DNA of 64,000 nucleotides from Cloeon dipterum (Eukaryota > Arthropoda > Insecta > Ephemeroptera > Baetidae): positions 29,002,335 to 29,066,334 of the forward strand of contig NC_088788.1 of assembly GCF_949628265.1 (NCBI RefSeq), read 5' to 3'. Shown here piece after piece: positions 47,024-57,468 of this stretch. The first letter of the stretch is position 1. Every line of letters begins with the position of its first letter. The notes beneath the pieces were generated by a model. The model was not told the DNA's origin. It worked only from the letters and a program-made list of their open reading frames with translations, and did no database searches. Position numbers and translations under genes: made by a program.

Positions 47024-48901
47024 TTAAGGTTTGATTTTATCAAGTTTAACATTGCGCAGGAAGCTGTAATAGCTATATGAAGCTGCTGTTATCTGAAAAA
47101 TCCGAAAAAATAAAATTTAAGTTAGGAATATACTTCTAGCCGTCATAGCTTGCGATAAAGTATTTTTTAACTCACAGCGTTCAGCGTTTTCAGCGAGAGC
47201 TTGTAAAAAGGTCCTGCCTTAAGCGAGTATTTGATGTTGCTTCCCAATGCAATGATTTCCAATGAGGTATAGTCCGCAGAATTGATATGCGGAGCAGTTG
47301 CCAGTTTAGATAACACTTCCGTTCGGAACTTCACTTCCTGAAACGTTTAATAATGACTTTTTTCAGCAAATGGTGTAGTGGAAACAAACTGCGTCAGTCA
47401 GATTTTCAGCAAGCCACCCAAAAATAAAAAGTTCTAGCATGTTGGATGCAAACTCGAGAGCCAGGACCGCACTTTGACTTGAAATTTCAGCCTATAACCG
47501 GAAAAATATTAGAAATTGTACAGTTTTATTGGATAAAGATAAACTTGCATGGTCTGTGATTTCCTTAGCAGTTAGGCAGAGAACTAAAATAATTCGCCAC
47601 ATTTTCATTTGGAGCTGAAATGAGTACACCTCGTTGGCCATTTTTATTAGCCTGTGAAAAATGACTTGATTATTGCCACAAAAATGCCGGTTCGAGCAGC
47701 ATACTTTAAAATATACTGGTGCAAAGTTGCAATATAACGAACGTCAACTTTCTCTGGATTTATGATCGATGGCCAAATTCTATTTTCGCTCGACTTTTCT
47801 GTAGTAAGAACTAGTTCACTCATGCTTTCAACTAAATGATCGGCATATCCTTGTATGAAGCAGCAGATATGAAAGTAAATCATAGCGTAGCCAAGCTGGA
47901 ACAGTCCTAGGGAGGTGTGCACGAAAATTTCAACATAGCCGTTCAGAGCCAAAAACACTGATGCCAGAGTGGGATTTAAATATTTCGCTAAAAAATTTTC
48001 ACTTTTGTTTTCTGCTCTCTCTATTGTTGCCCTTTCTTCTTCAGGATCATTGAAAAAGTAGTTTCTGTGAAATAACGAAATCAAAAATAGAAAAATAAAT
48101 TAATTTTCTTTTTGGCATTCCTGTACTTAAAGCATTATTAATCAGCATAAAAGACGAACTAATTTTTCAACGTTGAGGTATGTCAAAAGTCTAAACGCAT
48201 AATAATAACTATTGAAAACCGACCTGTGATAACATGAATGTACTGACAATTTGTGATAATAAACAACCATATATATAAATGTAAGCCATTCTTTATCACT
48301 TCAGCACAACCTTTTATGAAATTGTGAATCTTTTACTATCATATTTTTAAAGCAAATGGTTGTTGTTCAATCTATGACTAAGACAAGTTATTTCAAATCT
48401 TTTGTAATAAAATTAAAAATATCCTTGCAACAGAATAAAGGTATACCTGTATTCAAGTGCGATTGAAACAGCAGCTGATATGAGCATATAAAGCCAGACG
48501 ATCAAGTAACACAGCCTTCTTGCCTTCCTCATATACATCTTGAGCACTGTGCCAAAATTTTCTTTGATCACTTCAGGACAGCTGTGCAATATTTCGTGCA
48601 CTTCCTTTCTTTTCATTTGGAACCCCAAAATCTGCAGGACGTAAATAAGCAGGCTGCCCTTGATCCAGAGTCCTCGTAAGAGGACTTGTGTATTTTCAGC
48701 GTTAATGAAAAAGTAGAGAAGGATCTCAAAAATTGTGTGCACGCAACAGATTGCAGTGATGGCGACATATAATTGCGAAATGAGCCTAAGAAATTTGTTC
48801 CTCGGATTCATAGGTAATGCTCCACTGACTTTCATCAGGATAAGTAACTTCCTTGAATAACAAATTAGTATGCGACCGTCGTCTTCTTTCTGCTTAAACA
48901 T
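47024..48901 (-). CDS. odorant receptor, 7tm_6 family (416 aa)
   Basis: Six exons: 48901-48447 (ATG), 48064-47705, 47651-47549, 47491-47390, 47337-47176 and 47092-47024 (TAA); 417 codons. The frame carries the usual series of hydrophobic helices, the HQYILK segment in the third intracellular region, and the conserved C-terminal block: LKAGPFYKLSLKTLNA spliced to ITAASYSYYSFLRNV, the hallmark SYY..L end of insect odorant receptors. It should act with the co-receptor Orco as a ligand-gated channel in sensory neurons; the ligand is unknown. The third intron starts with GC (GCAAGT) instead of GT. An alternative start splices an ATG at 48954-48952 (GATATG then GTGAGT) onto exon 1 at CAGAAAGAAG; I kept the unspliced ATG. 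Length is normal for the family. A decayed relative lies at 50970-51470. Confidence 0.9.
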
Positions 48902-49252
48902 TTATAATTAATATTACAATTAAACCGTTCGTTTCTCATGAACTCACCATATCGAAAACTTCAAACTTATCTGTAGACGATTTGTAGTTAGCAAAAAGCA
49001 GCGTTTCCGAAGTGAGACTGACTGATTATAGTGAGCGAATGTTTATGTTTCCCATAGTTGAGAAAATGGGTCTTTAAATTATTCATGTAGCAAATCACTT
49101 GGTTTGCATCCATTCACCAAAATTGCTCACAATAAAAACAGGGAAGCGTGTGAAAAATATCAAATGTCTTTTTCACGTTTATTATAAAACTTCATTATTT
49201 ATCGTTATAACATGCGCAACAATATTTTCTTTCAATTTTCCAAATTATACCT

Positions 49253-50510
49253 TTAAGGCTTTTTTGTCCAATATTTCCATTTTGTAATTAGATTGTACAG
49301 AGTGTTTCCAGGACAAGCAGTTGGGTTTGCCTGTCTGTGGCCGATCAACTTGTATCTGTCCGAAATTTTCTTCGTTTTGACCCCGCACTCTATCAGTCGC
49401 TTCGCAGACGCAATCGCAGAAGCAGTTGGTGCTCTCCCTTGAAAGTAAAATATTGCGAGCGTCATGAAACAAATAAGACGCAAATCACTTAATCAAGCAT
49501 TCATCATCATTTATGGCATGGCATATATAGCAGGAAATAAATATTTAATGTTTAAAAGATAAAAACATAAAAAATGTTGATGAAGAATCTGGTTTTTCAC
49601 CAGAACTTGCTTTTAGCTATATAAACAGCGTTAAATACATAGATAATGCGGATAAAGCAAAGCCACACTCATTTGACAAGCAGAAAAAAAGGAGAACTAT
49701 GTATCTTTATGTTGAATATAATTAAAACCAGGCTTCGTCCGCCTTGTCAAAAAAGAAACCAAACAACCTCGAGTGGTCGCATTTTTCAAATATGTATCTT
49801 TAATTAATGTCTAGAGTATACAGGGGGCAACTACACCCTAGCTGTCTGTGGCAACCCTTTAGCAGTTATCACCCCATCTCATTCCTGTTCTAATGTTATA
49901 CATTTTGCTTGATGGCCGGCTGAAAGATATATCAATCTCTTGTCGCAAATATACATGCTAAATAAGTAAATAGCGCATTTTACGGTATTTCTCACTTATA
50001 TTTCGCTACAGTTAAGGTCCAATAAAAGTGCAATTTTACCAATTTATACTGACCTTGGAAATTCCCCAAGAAGCAGATACCAACGCCGTTAGTATTGTAG
50101 TTGATTGCGTGCGCACCAACTCGGTGCCACCCGCGTCCCTCATACACGCTTCCATCGCCGCCGATTTAGAAGTTGTAGCCAATGTCGCCCCATTTATTGG
50201 CATCCATGTGATAGTTTTGGATGCTGCGAACAACAGAAGAGCATCTACCTTGGTTAGAGCACTCGCTTCCAGCGCTGTGATGGATCACCACAAATGGCAC
50301 GGGCACTTTGCGATTCGTGGTCCACTTGGTGGGTCGGGCGCCCCATTGGGCGCGACTGATAACCAGAGGACATCCTGAAGCTGGAAATTATAGTATTAAA
50401 ATAAATTCACACCAAAATTCTTGCACTCTGGTGCAATGGTTATATTTATAATTACCTTCAAAGAGGCTGGTGACGAAAAAGGTCAGAAATACTATCAGTT
50501 GCTTTTTCAT
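49253..50510 (-). pseudogene. peptidoglycan recognition protein 2, interrupted by one in-frame stop
   Basis: Exons 50510-50456 (ATG), 50380-50054 and 49437-49253 (TAA) would give 188 residues with signal peptide (MKKQLIVFLTFFVTSLF) and a PGRP domain closest to PGRP3 (GARPTKWTT, FVVIHHSAGSEC, GHRQANPTACPG). All splice sites and all zinc ligands are intact. However codon 90 is TAA (50168-50166), where PGRP3 has Leu in GYNFLIGGDG. The product would lack the second half of the domain, including the His and Cys zinc ligands. Everything else is undamaged, so the loss is recent, is a segregating allele, or is a sequencing error. A TATA box is present upstream. Confidence 0.85.
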
Positions 50511-50588
50511 TCTAACGAGATGTTCGGTGGCTAGCAGTAGTCTTTAAGGTACTTCATGTTATTGAGTAAAAGCAAATCGCACCGCACA

Positions 50589-50595
50589 TTATATA
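50589..50595 (-). promoter_or_regulatory. TATA box of PGRP2
   Basis: TATATAA on the minus strand, 79 bp before the ATG, would place the transcript start near 50560. Its preservation fits a young pseudogene or null allele. Confidence 0.5.
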
Positions 50596-50969
50596 CAGCA
50601 CGCTGTCTCAAAAAATTGTTGAGCAAATGGGTTTGTTTTGCCAATGGTTGATATCAGAACCAAAACAAACATTTCAATTATCTCATCGGCTAGAGCTTGC
50701 AAAACATTTTACATGGCTCACAAAAGTTTGTTGAGACGTGTTCATTATAAGTATCCACAGATTTACATGATGTTACTATCATTTTTAATTGAGGGTACAG
50801 GTTCATCAAGATAAAGTTTTCAGCAGGTCTCCAAAGTAGGTTAAAGAAGGAGAATGTATGCTCAATGAGAGAATTGAGAACAATGGATGAACTGATATGA
50901 TGTCATCGATTCAATAGTTAGAACACACAGTTATAATCTTGAAATATTTTATTGCTTTTTTTTATTAAT

Positions 50970-51470
50970 AAAACACTGCTGAATTGATGCGTGGAATCGT
51001 CGCCAATTGAGACAATCAAAACTTAACTTCCTACGCCACAATAATGTATTCAATTAAAATTAAAGACGACATAAGACATCGTGTAGTTGTAATACCGCTT
51101 TATTAAAGGTTTCATCCAGCCAACCAAAAGTGAGAATTTCCAGCATATATTTGGTAGCAAATTTGAAATCCAAATCAAAACGTTTTGACTGGAAAACTCA
51201 GCCTTGAAAAGTAAATATTTAAAATACATCGGTTTTGGCTCTTGAAATGTTTTTATTACTAACGTGGTCCGTGATTTCCTTAGCGTTGTGAGGCACGGGA
51301 ATTGTATACCCTCAATTTTCATCTAAAGTTGAAATGAGTGCACGCCATTTTTTAATATGCCTGTGCGATAAATACATATTAATCCAATGACTCAATGGAT
51401 GATAAATGAAATTTTATTCTACAGGTATACTTTAAAATATATACTGATGCGAGGTTTGTTCTGCACGAGT
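50970..51470 (-). pseudogene. odorant-receptor relic
   Basis: Read on the minus strand this stretch follows the intact receptor from the end of its exon 2 through exon 5. It keeps CAGTATAT..TTTTAAAGTAT, an exon-3 acceptor, GCTAAGGAAATCAC.GACCA, GCTGAGTTTTCCAGTCAAAA (receptor: GCTGAAATTTCAAGTCAAAG), and AGGAAGTTAAGTT..CGCATCAATTC. Frames are broken: exon 4 continues only after a shift (FATKYMLEIL then FGWLDE in another frame), and exons 1, most of 2, and 6 are gone. It lies between PGRP2 and PGRP3, so the PGRP and receptor were duplicated as a pair. Confidence 0.8.
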
Positions 51471-51530
51471 GATGTTTTATTTTTGTATCTATATAAAAAT
51501 CGATTCAGTATTTATGCTACAGCTTAGATT

Positions 51531-52907
51531 TTAAGGGTTTGGAGTCCAATTTTTCCATTTTTTAATCAGATTATACAAATTGTTCCCTGGACATTCAGTT
51601 GATTTTGCCTGTCGATGTCCAATCAATTTGTAATTGTTTGAAATCATATTCGTTGATACACCGCAATCTATAAGCCGCTTCGCAGACTCGATTGCTGCAG
51701 CTGTTGGAGCTTCACCTGTAAGAGTGAAAAATACTGTTAACTGTTAAATAATATATCAGCATTCTATTGTGATAAATGGAGGGAAATATACACCAATATT
51801 CTTCAAAATTCCGGACGAAAAAGGCTTAAATTAACTGTTTACGCAAATAACATGACATGTGTGTTCTAGGGCTGAAAGACATGATGAGTGCCACCATTTA
51901 TAAGCGCTAAACTAAGTTGTAGAAGGAGACGCACTACGTGTCTTTGTCTCTTATTCTTGTTAAACCTAATTCAACTCTATAAACTACCTCGTCCGGTTAT
52001 ACTTTGAAAAAGTTATAATAACCACTCGTGTGAGATTATCGGATTTAAAGTAAAAAAATTGGCTATTAAAGTCAACAATCGCGATATTTAAAGGATATAT
52101 TAAGGTAATTGTGAAAATATAATCAGTTAACTATTAGGACAAGTGGTGTAAATGCTACAATTTAAAAAAAATCGATATAAGGTGATCCAATATATTTATA
52201 TTCAATCAGTCTTTTTATAGATATTAATTATTAACAATAAGCTAAATATATATATTATATATGTTAAGTTTGTACTCTTTTGCTGAAATAGTTAAATTAA
52301 TTCATTTATGCGCCATGTTATAAACGTTCCATAAATTGGGCTATTTTTTATTTTATAATATTATTTCTCAATCAATCAATCAATATTTTGTATGTTCCCA
52401 AATGAATATATGACTTATGAAAATAAAAATTATATACCAACCTTGAAAATTTCCTAGGAAACAAATTCCCAAGCCATTAGCGTTATACTTGGGCTCGTGG
52501 CTACCCTGTCTGGTCCAGCCACGTCCTTCAAACACACTCCCATCACCTCCTATCAGGAAATTGTAACCAATATCTGACCACCTTCTGGAGTCCATGTGGT
52601 ACGCTTGGATGTTGCGAACAGTTGATGTGCATTTACTAAGGTTGTCGCAATTGTTTCCAGCACTGTGATGAATCAACACAAAGGGCACGGGCCTTCTGAG
52701 ATTAGTTCGCCTTGTCGCAGGTCGGGCGCCCCACCCATCGCGAGTAATAATTGTAGGGCAGCTTGAAACTGTAAAGGACAAATTGCAATCACGCATTTTA
52801 ATATGATCTCAATTCAACTGCTTGAAATCTATATCGAATAAAATATGATTGATACCTGCAACAACTGCAGTGATGAATAAGATCAGAAATGCAAGTCCAG
52901 CCCTCAT
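51531..52907 (-). CDS. peptidoglycan recognition protein 3, secreted, predicted amidase (187 aa)
   Basis: Three exons: 52907-52856 (ATG), 52768-52442 and 51715-51531 (TAA). Signal peptide MRAGLAFLILFITAVVA, then the PGRP domain: DGWGARPATRR, FVLIHHSAG with disulfide pair Cys58/Cys64, DIGYNFLIGGDGSVFEGRGW, and LIGHRQAKSTECPG. The family's zinc ligands (first His of IHH at 51, Tyr86, and the His and Cys of GHRQAKSTEC) are all present, so it is predicted to be an active amidase. Second and third exon lengths (327, 185) equal those of PGRP2, its nearest relative. A TATAAAG motif stands 47-53 bp before the ATG, leaving a very short leader. This appears to be the functional member of the recent pair. 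Confidence 0.93.
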
Positions 52908-52953
52908 TTTGACGATCGATGCGAGTCGTTGCTATATAGCTCAAGTATTGACG

Positions 52954-52960
52954 CTTTATA
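52954..52960 (-). promoter_or_regulatory. TATA box of PGRP3
   Basis: TATAAAG on the minus strand, about 50 bp before the ATG. A second TATA-like run (CTATATAG, 52932-52939) is too near the ATG to serve unless translation starts almost at the cap. Confidence 0.45.
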
Positions 52961-53463
52961 AATGAGGAAAACTGCAAAATGTTCTTTTTATACTCCCGAA
53001 GCTGATAGCCATTGGTCACTGCGATAAGAATGTATCTTAATGGGTTTGTTTGGACTTTTCATTATGACGCAATATGACTTCAAACTAACGCTTCGTCGCG
53101 CATTATTTTATTTTTGTTAATATCTATACTTTCCTTAAATTTTTAAAAATTCTTTTATTTGCGTTATAAAAGTGTCGTTTTGTTTCTTGCTGTGATGTTT
53201 AAGATTTCTTGTCAAAATAATATATTCAATTACGAACCTAATTCTCATTACTCAAAGTATTTACTTGAATTCTCTGGTTTATTGTGTGCAGAAATAAAAT
53301 TTCCTGGATATACCACCATCATATCATAAACGCATCATCTTCTGTGTTGCTCAAGACCAATATTGGTCTGAGAAAAAACATCATTCATTAACTTGGGTGA
53401 CACACAAAATTGAGGTTTAGAGGATAGTTATTGTTCTTTAAACAATAACTTTATTTTATTCTA

Positions 53464-56064
53464 CTAAAACGGAAGATTACTTAAAGTATTGAAGTTTGTA
53501 AGAATAATGGGCTGGTTCCCCACTTGTGAGAGGTCAAGCGAAGCTCCAGACACAGTAATAGGGAGCTGAATTTGCAAGGTTTGTGGAACTTGGAAGAAAG
53601 TAGGTGTCTGCAGAGCGTTGGCAGCAGGTGTCATGATGTGCATTGGAAGAGGGCTGGGGGTTTGCAAAATATTTTGAGTGGACAAAATGTTTTGCGGAGG
53701 AACATTTGTAATAAGAGAATCGACTGCATTTAGGGGCAATGATTCAACAGTTTCTGCGTTTGAAAACTGTAAATTGTCTTGGGCCACTTCAATTATAATA
53801 TCTGCTACATTGCTTTCAACTTCAATGGGTTCTTTTGGCTCCAATTCAAAGATATCGTCTTTTTCGACGGAGGCAGACGCAGCTTCTTCTCCAACATCTG
53901 CTTCCTTGGATGCATGAGTCCTCCTGAGAAAATCATTGGTTGGAATTGAATAAATATGCATATGATGGATTTGGTTACCTTTGATGTGCTCTTAGGTCAT
54001 GAGCGACCAAAAACCTTTTGCTGCAAACTTCACATTCATGTTTCTTTTCTCCCCGATGTCTGCGCAGGTGTTCATCAAGTTTGGATTTTCTAATGAATCT
54101 TTTCGAGCACTGGTTGCACACATAAGGCTTTTCCCCTGTAATTGCAATTAAAAGTCGAGTAGTATACCATTGATACTTGTACCAATTAATATTTCTCTAC
54201 CTGTGTGTATGCGAGTGTGAAAGACCAGTTTGTCTTTTCTGTTGAATTTAGACCCACATATTCCACATGAGAATTTCTTCTCCTTATCAGTGTGGCGAGC
54301 TACGTGGATTTTAAGGCTCTGAGTGTTGCTCAATCCTTCTCCACAAACCTAAATGAAGAGCGTATTTGATCACCAATGAAATCAAATTTTAAACAATTAC
54401 CTGGCAGAGATACTTTTTAATTAAGTTGTGCTGCTGCTCCTTGTGGCGAGTGAGCAAAATTTTCATTGTAAAAATTTCTTCACACTCATCACATTTAAAT
54501 GAATCTTCATTCTTCTCATGTTTCTTTACCAAATGCTTTTGAAGCGAAGGACGGTTTTTGTACTTGGCGTCGCAGAAATCACAGAAAAAACTGAGCGTAT
54601 CCCTACAAACCAAAGATGAAATTTGTCACTTCTTCATTCAATCTCCATTAACTAACATGTGATTTTTCTTCTTATGGTAGTTTAGATCCTTTTTGTTTTC
54701 AAAGCTTTGGCTGCAAATTTCGCAAAGGTATGGCCCTGGCTTGCACTTTGCAATGTGGCACACCATTCGGTCGAGACTTCTGTACTCCTCCCAGCACTGG
54801 TTGCATATTAGGTAGCTAAGTTCCAATAAATGATCAAAATGTCTGACAAGTCGATCTTCTCCTTCTTTAATGGGGAGGTCCAGCTGGGTTCACAAATAAT
54901 TTTATTAATTTTCTTATGTTTCTGTTAAATCAGCTATGTACCTCCTGAAGTTCCTCTGCCTTCAAGTTGCAGTCGTGCTTTGTAAATGTTTCCAAGTCTT
55001 TGTATGTGTGAAAACATTGGCAGCAACATAAAATATTCAAGCTGTCTTTGTCCAGTTGGGAAAATCTGTCGAGCGTTTGCTCACTCATTTCATGGGCATA
55101 TTTAACATGATTTTCAAGGTAGACAGAGGTGGAGAATATCCTGTAAATTTTATTAATTAATAGCACTTAATTAGCTTAATCTTTGATTTTGGTTCCAACA
55201 AACCTCAAACATTGAGTGCAAGGCCATTCAGTTCTTACATTGCGTTTTCTTTTACGACCGGGTGAACTGCTTTTATCCTTTTCAGGCTTTGAAGGTGACA
55301 TAACAGCTAAAATATTGATTGCGAATGTAAAAAATAAGAAATTATTTCATTTCTCTTACTCTCAATTAATATGGGCTTCTTGGTTTGAGCTTCTCGAAGC
55401 ATTCGTTGACGACGAGTTCGATACTGATTAGCATTGCTTGAGTTGTCATTCTGAATTTCAGCAGGTATTTCATCTGAATTGGTATAGTATTAGAATTTAT
55501 ATAGCACTATAGCTTTACTAAACTTACTTGAATATTTGTGCATTCCTTCATTTGAGTCAGGACATTCTGCTTCAGGGACTTCATTCAAATCAAAATTTGT
55601 GACGTTGTCAACCTCTGTTTCTGAGTTATATGATTCAAGAAGGCACTAAAAAATAAAAATTTAGAAAAATTCCTTTTTCAATATTGCACTGCACAGTTAA
55701 GAGGCTTAATTTGTTTCAATTGTGATAAATAATTACCTGTATCTCTGAAGCAAATTTTCTTGATAAATTAATTACTTCATCAACTGCTGGACCATTTTGG
55801 AATTTTCGTAATAAACACGAGCACGAAGCTATCTCAAAAATCGAATCGACTGAAGACAGCTGCAGATGCACATACATAATTGTCAATTACATAGATGTAA
55901 TGCATAAATACATACATACATAACACAAAAAATGTAAATAAATAATAAATAAATAAATACGAATAATGCCTTTTTAAGATAATTTTATACGCATTACATA
56001 CCTGTTCAACAAAATTTTGAAGAGTTTTAACAATGTTTTTGACTGTGCACTCTGCTGAACCCAT
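53464..56064 (-). CDS. C2H2 zinc-finger protein, probable transcription factor (637 aa)
   Basis: Eleven exons: 56064-56002 (ATG), 55859-55737, 55645-55528, 55473-55360, 55306-55204, 55140-54942, 54883-54657, 54602-54401, 54348-54201, 54135-53979 and 53923-53464 (TAG); 638 codons in one frame. The N-terminal ~140 residues have a Cys-containing helical piece ([13 protein letters not shown]) and acidic stretches but no domain I can name. A basic patch (GRKRKR, likely nuclear signal) precedes eight C2H2 fingers, starting with CTQC..H..H and ending with [20 protein letters not shown], plus two imperfect C2HC fingers ([19 protein letters not shown]). One linker is the classic HTGEKPY. The ~150-residue C-terminal exon is acidic then Gln/Pro/Leu-rich, fit for an activation region. 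Nuclear DNA binding is inferred; the target is unknown. Confidence 0.88.
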
Positions 56065-56470
56065 CTCAGATAGAATATAATGACACGATGCTACACGCTA
56101 AAATATTTGATTAATCCGAACACTAGAATTTTGTTTGGATAAAATTTACTATAGTATTTTTGATTATGAACAGCGAAAGTTTGTTGTTATTGCAGCCAGA
56201 GTTTTCCGTTCCATTAGTGCTTGTTGTGTTGTGAACAGTTGTGATGGTCTTAGACACTCCCCTTTTCAAGCAGTGGGTGGGGGTGTGGCACGAGTCTTAT
56301 AGACTCGAGTTTGTTATGTGGTTTCCATAGTTTCGTTCTCGTTGGGCTGGTCCTCGTCAGAAATACATAATATTAAATTATTTTTAATGGTGTCATGTCA
56401 TCAGGCATCTGATTGATTCAATTTTGCTCTTTAATACGTTCATTGATATAAAAACTTTAAGCATTAGACT
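56065..56470. promoter_or_regulatory. shared promoter region between the zinc-finger gene (-) and the Nudix gene (+)
   Basis: The two start codons face away from each other across 406 bp, so both promoters must lie here unless there are distant leader exons. I see no TATA box at a fitting distance for either gene, as expected for broadly expressed genes. Confidence 0.5.
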
Positions 56471-57435
56471 ATGGAGAAATTATCTGACGTGGTCTGCAAA
56501 TCGTTCACTGAAAACTCGCCCTATGTTCAGCCGTATCATATGTTTTTTGTTCAGGTTATAGACCCTTCAAAGCTTATCACAATTATATTATTTTGCTTCG
56601 TAAAATTATTTTTTGTGTATTTGAGTTAAATTAAGAATTGATTTTCATTTTTAGGATGGTCGAAAGAGAAGATGGGATCTTTTGAAAATTCATGACAGGT
56701 GAAAAAACCTTCCCATAATGAAAATTAATTTTTGTTTCGTCCAATTTTCAGTGTGGCTATTCTAATTTTCAATGTTACTCGCCAAGTCTTGGTATTGGTG
56801 AAACAATTTCGCCCAGGTAATCCATCACTTCTAAACCCATTCCTTTGATTGAGTGACTTTGCACAGCTGTGTACTTGTCAAATATCCAAGACGAAGACAA
56901 AGTATTGGAAAAGCACATTGACACTTCAAAATATCCTGCTGAACTGGGTCTGACCATTGAGCTGTGTGCAGGCATTGTCGACAAAAATAAGACCCTTGAA
57001 GAGATTGCATGTGAAGAGGTGGATGAGGAGTGTGGGTACACTGTTCAACCAGCCGACTTGCAAAAGATAGTTTGCTACAGGTCATTGTTACAAAGCAGAT
57101 ATTACTTTTATTATGACTGACTTGAATCTAACAAAATTTATCAAAAGTAGGTCTGGTGTTGGAGTATCTGGTGATAAGCAGACCGTTTATTATGTTGAGG
57201 TCACTGACGAGATGAGAACTTCAAAAGGTTTGAAGCACAGACCTCCAATTTCAGTGGAGTAAAGTTTTGTTCTATCTCCACAGGTGGAGGAAACCTGGAC
57301 GAAGGTGAGCTGATTGAAGTCATTGAGATGAGCATAGAAGAAGCCAAAAAGTACATGAAGAGAGAAGATGTCCTTAGTCCTGGTGGTTTCCTCTTTGCTC
57401 TGACTTGGTTCTTTAATATGAAAAACATCAAATGA
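56471..57435 (+). CDS. Nudix hydrolase, NUDT14-type (UDP-sugar diphosphatase) (211 aa)
   Basis: Six exons: 56471-56554, 56655-56698, 56752-56816, 56867-57080, 57151-57227 and 57284-57435 (TGA), 212 codons. The N-terminal part carries the WDLLKIHDSVAILIFN and LVLVKQFRPAVY blocks of the ADP-sugar/UDP-glucose pyrophosphatase subfamily. Residues 96-122 form the Nudix box in the NUDT14 form: ELCAGIVDK, then TLEEIACEEVDEECGY, with the catalytic E..EE cluster. The C-terminal GGGNLDEGELIEVIEM and a hydrophobic end also match NUDT14. It should hydrolyse UDP-glucose or related sugar nucleotides to UMP and sugar phosphate in the cytosol, with Mg2+. Length is near that of vertebrate NUDT14. The spacing within the box has one residue more than the textbook pattern, as in that subfamily. 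Confidence 0.9.
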
Positions 57436-57468
57436 GACATTTTGATGCACTTAAAATATACTCACAAT

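Noticed and set aside
50054-50066. NF-kB-like GGGGAATTTCC near PGRP2
   Set aside because: It lies in coding sequence for LGNF, a conserved PGRP segment, so the match is explained by codon use.
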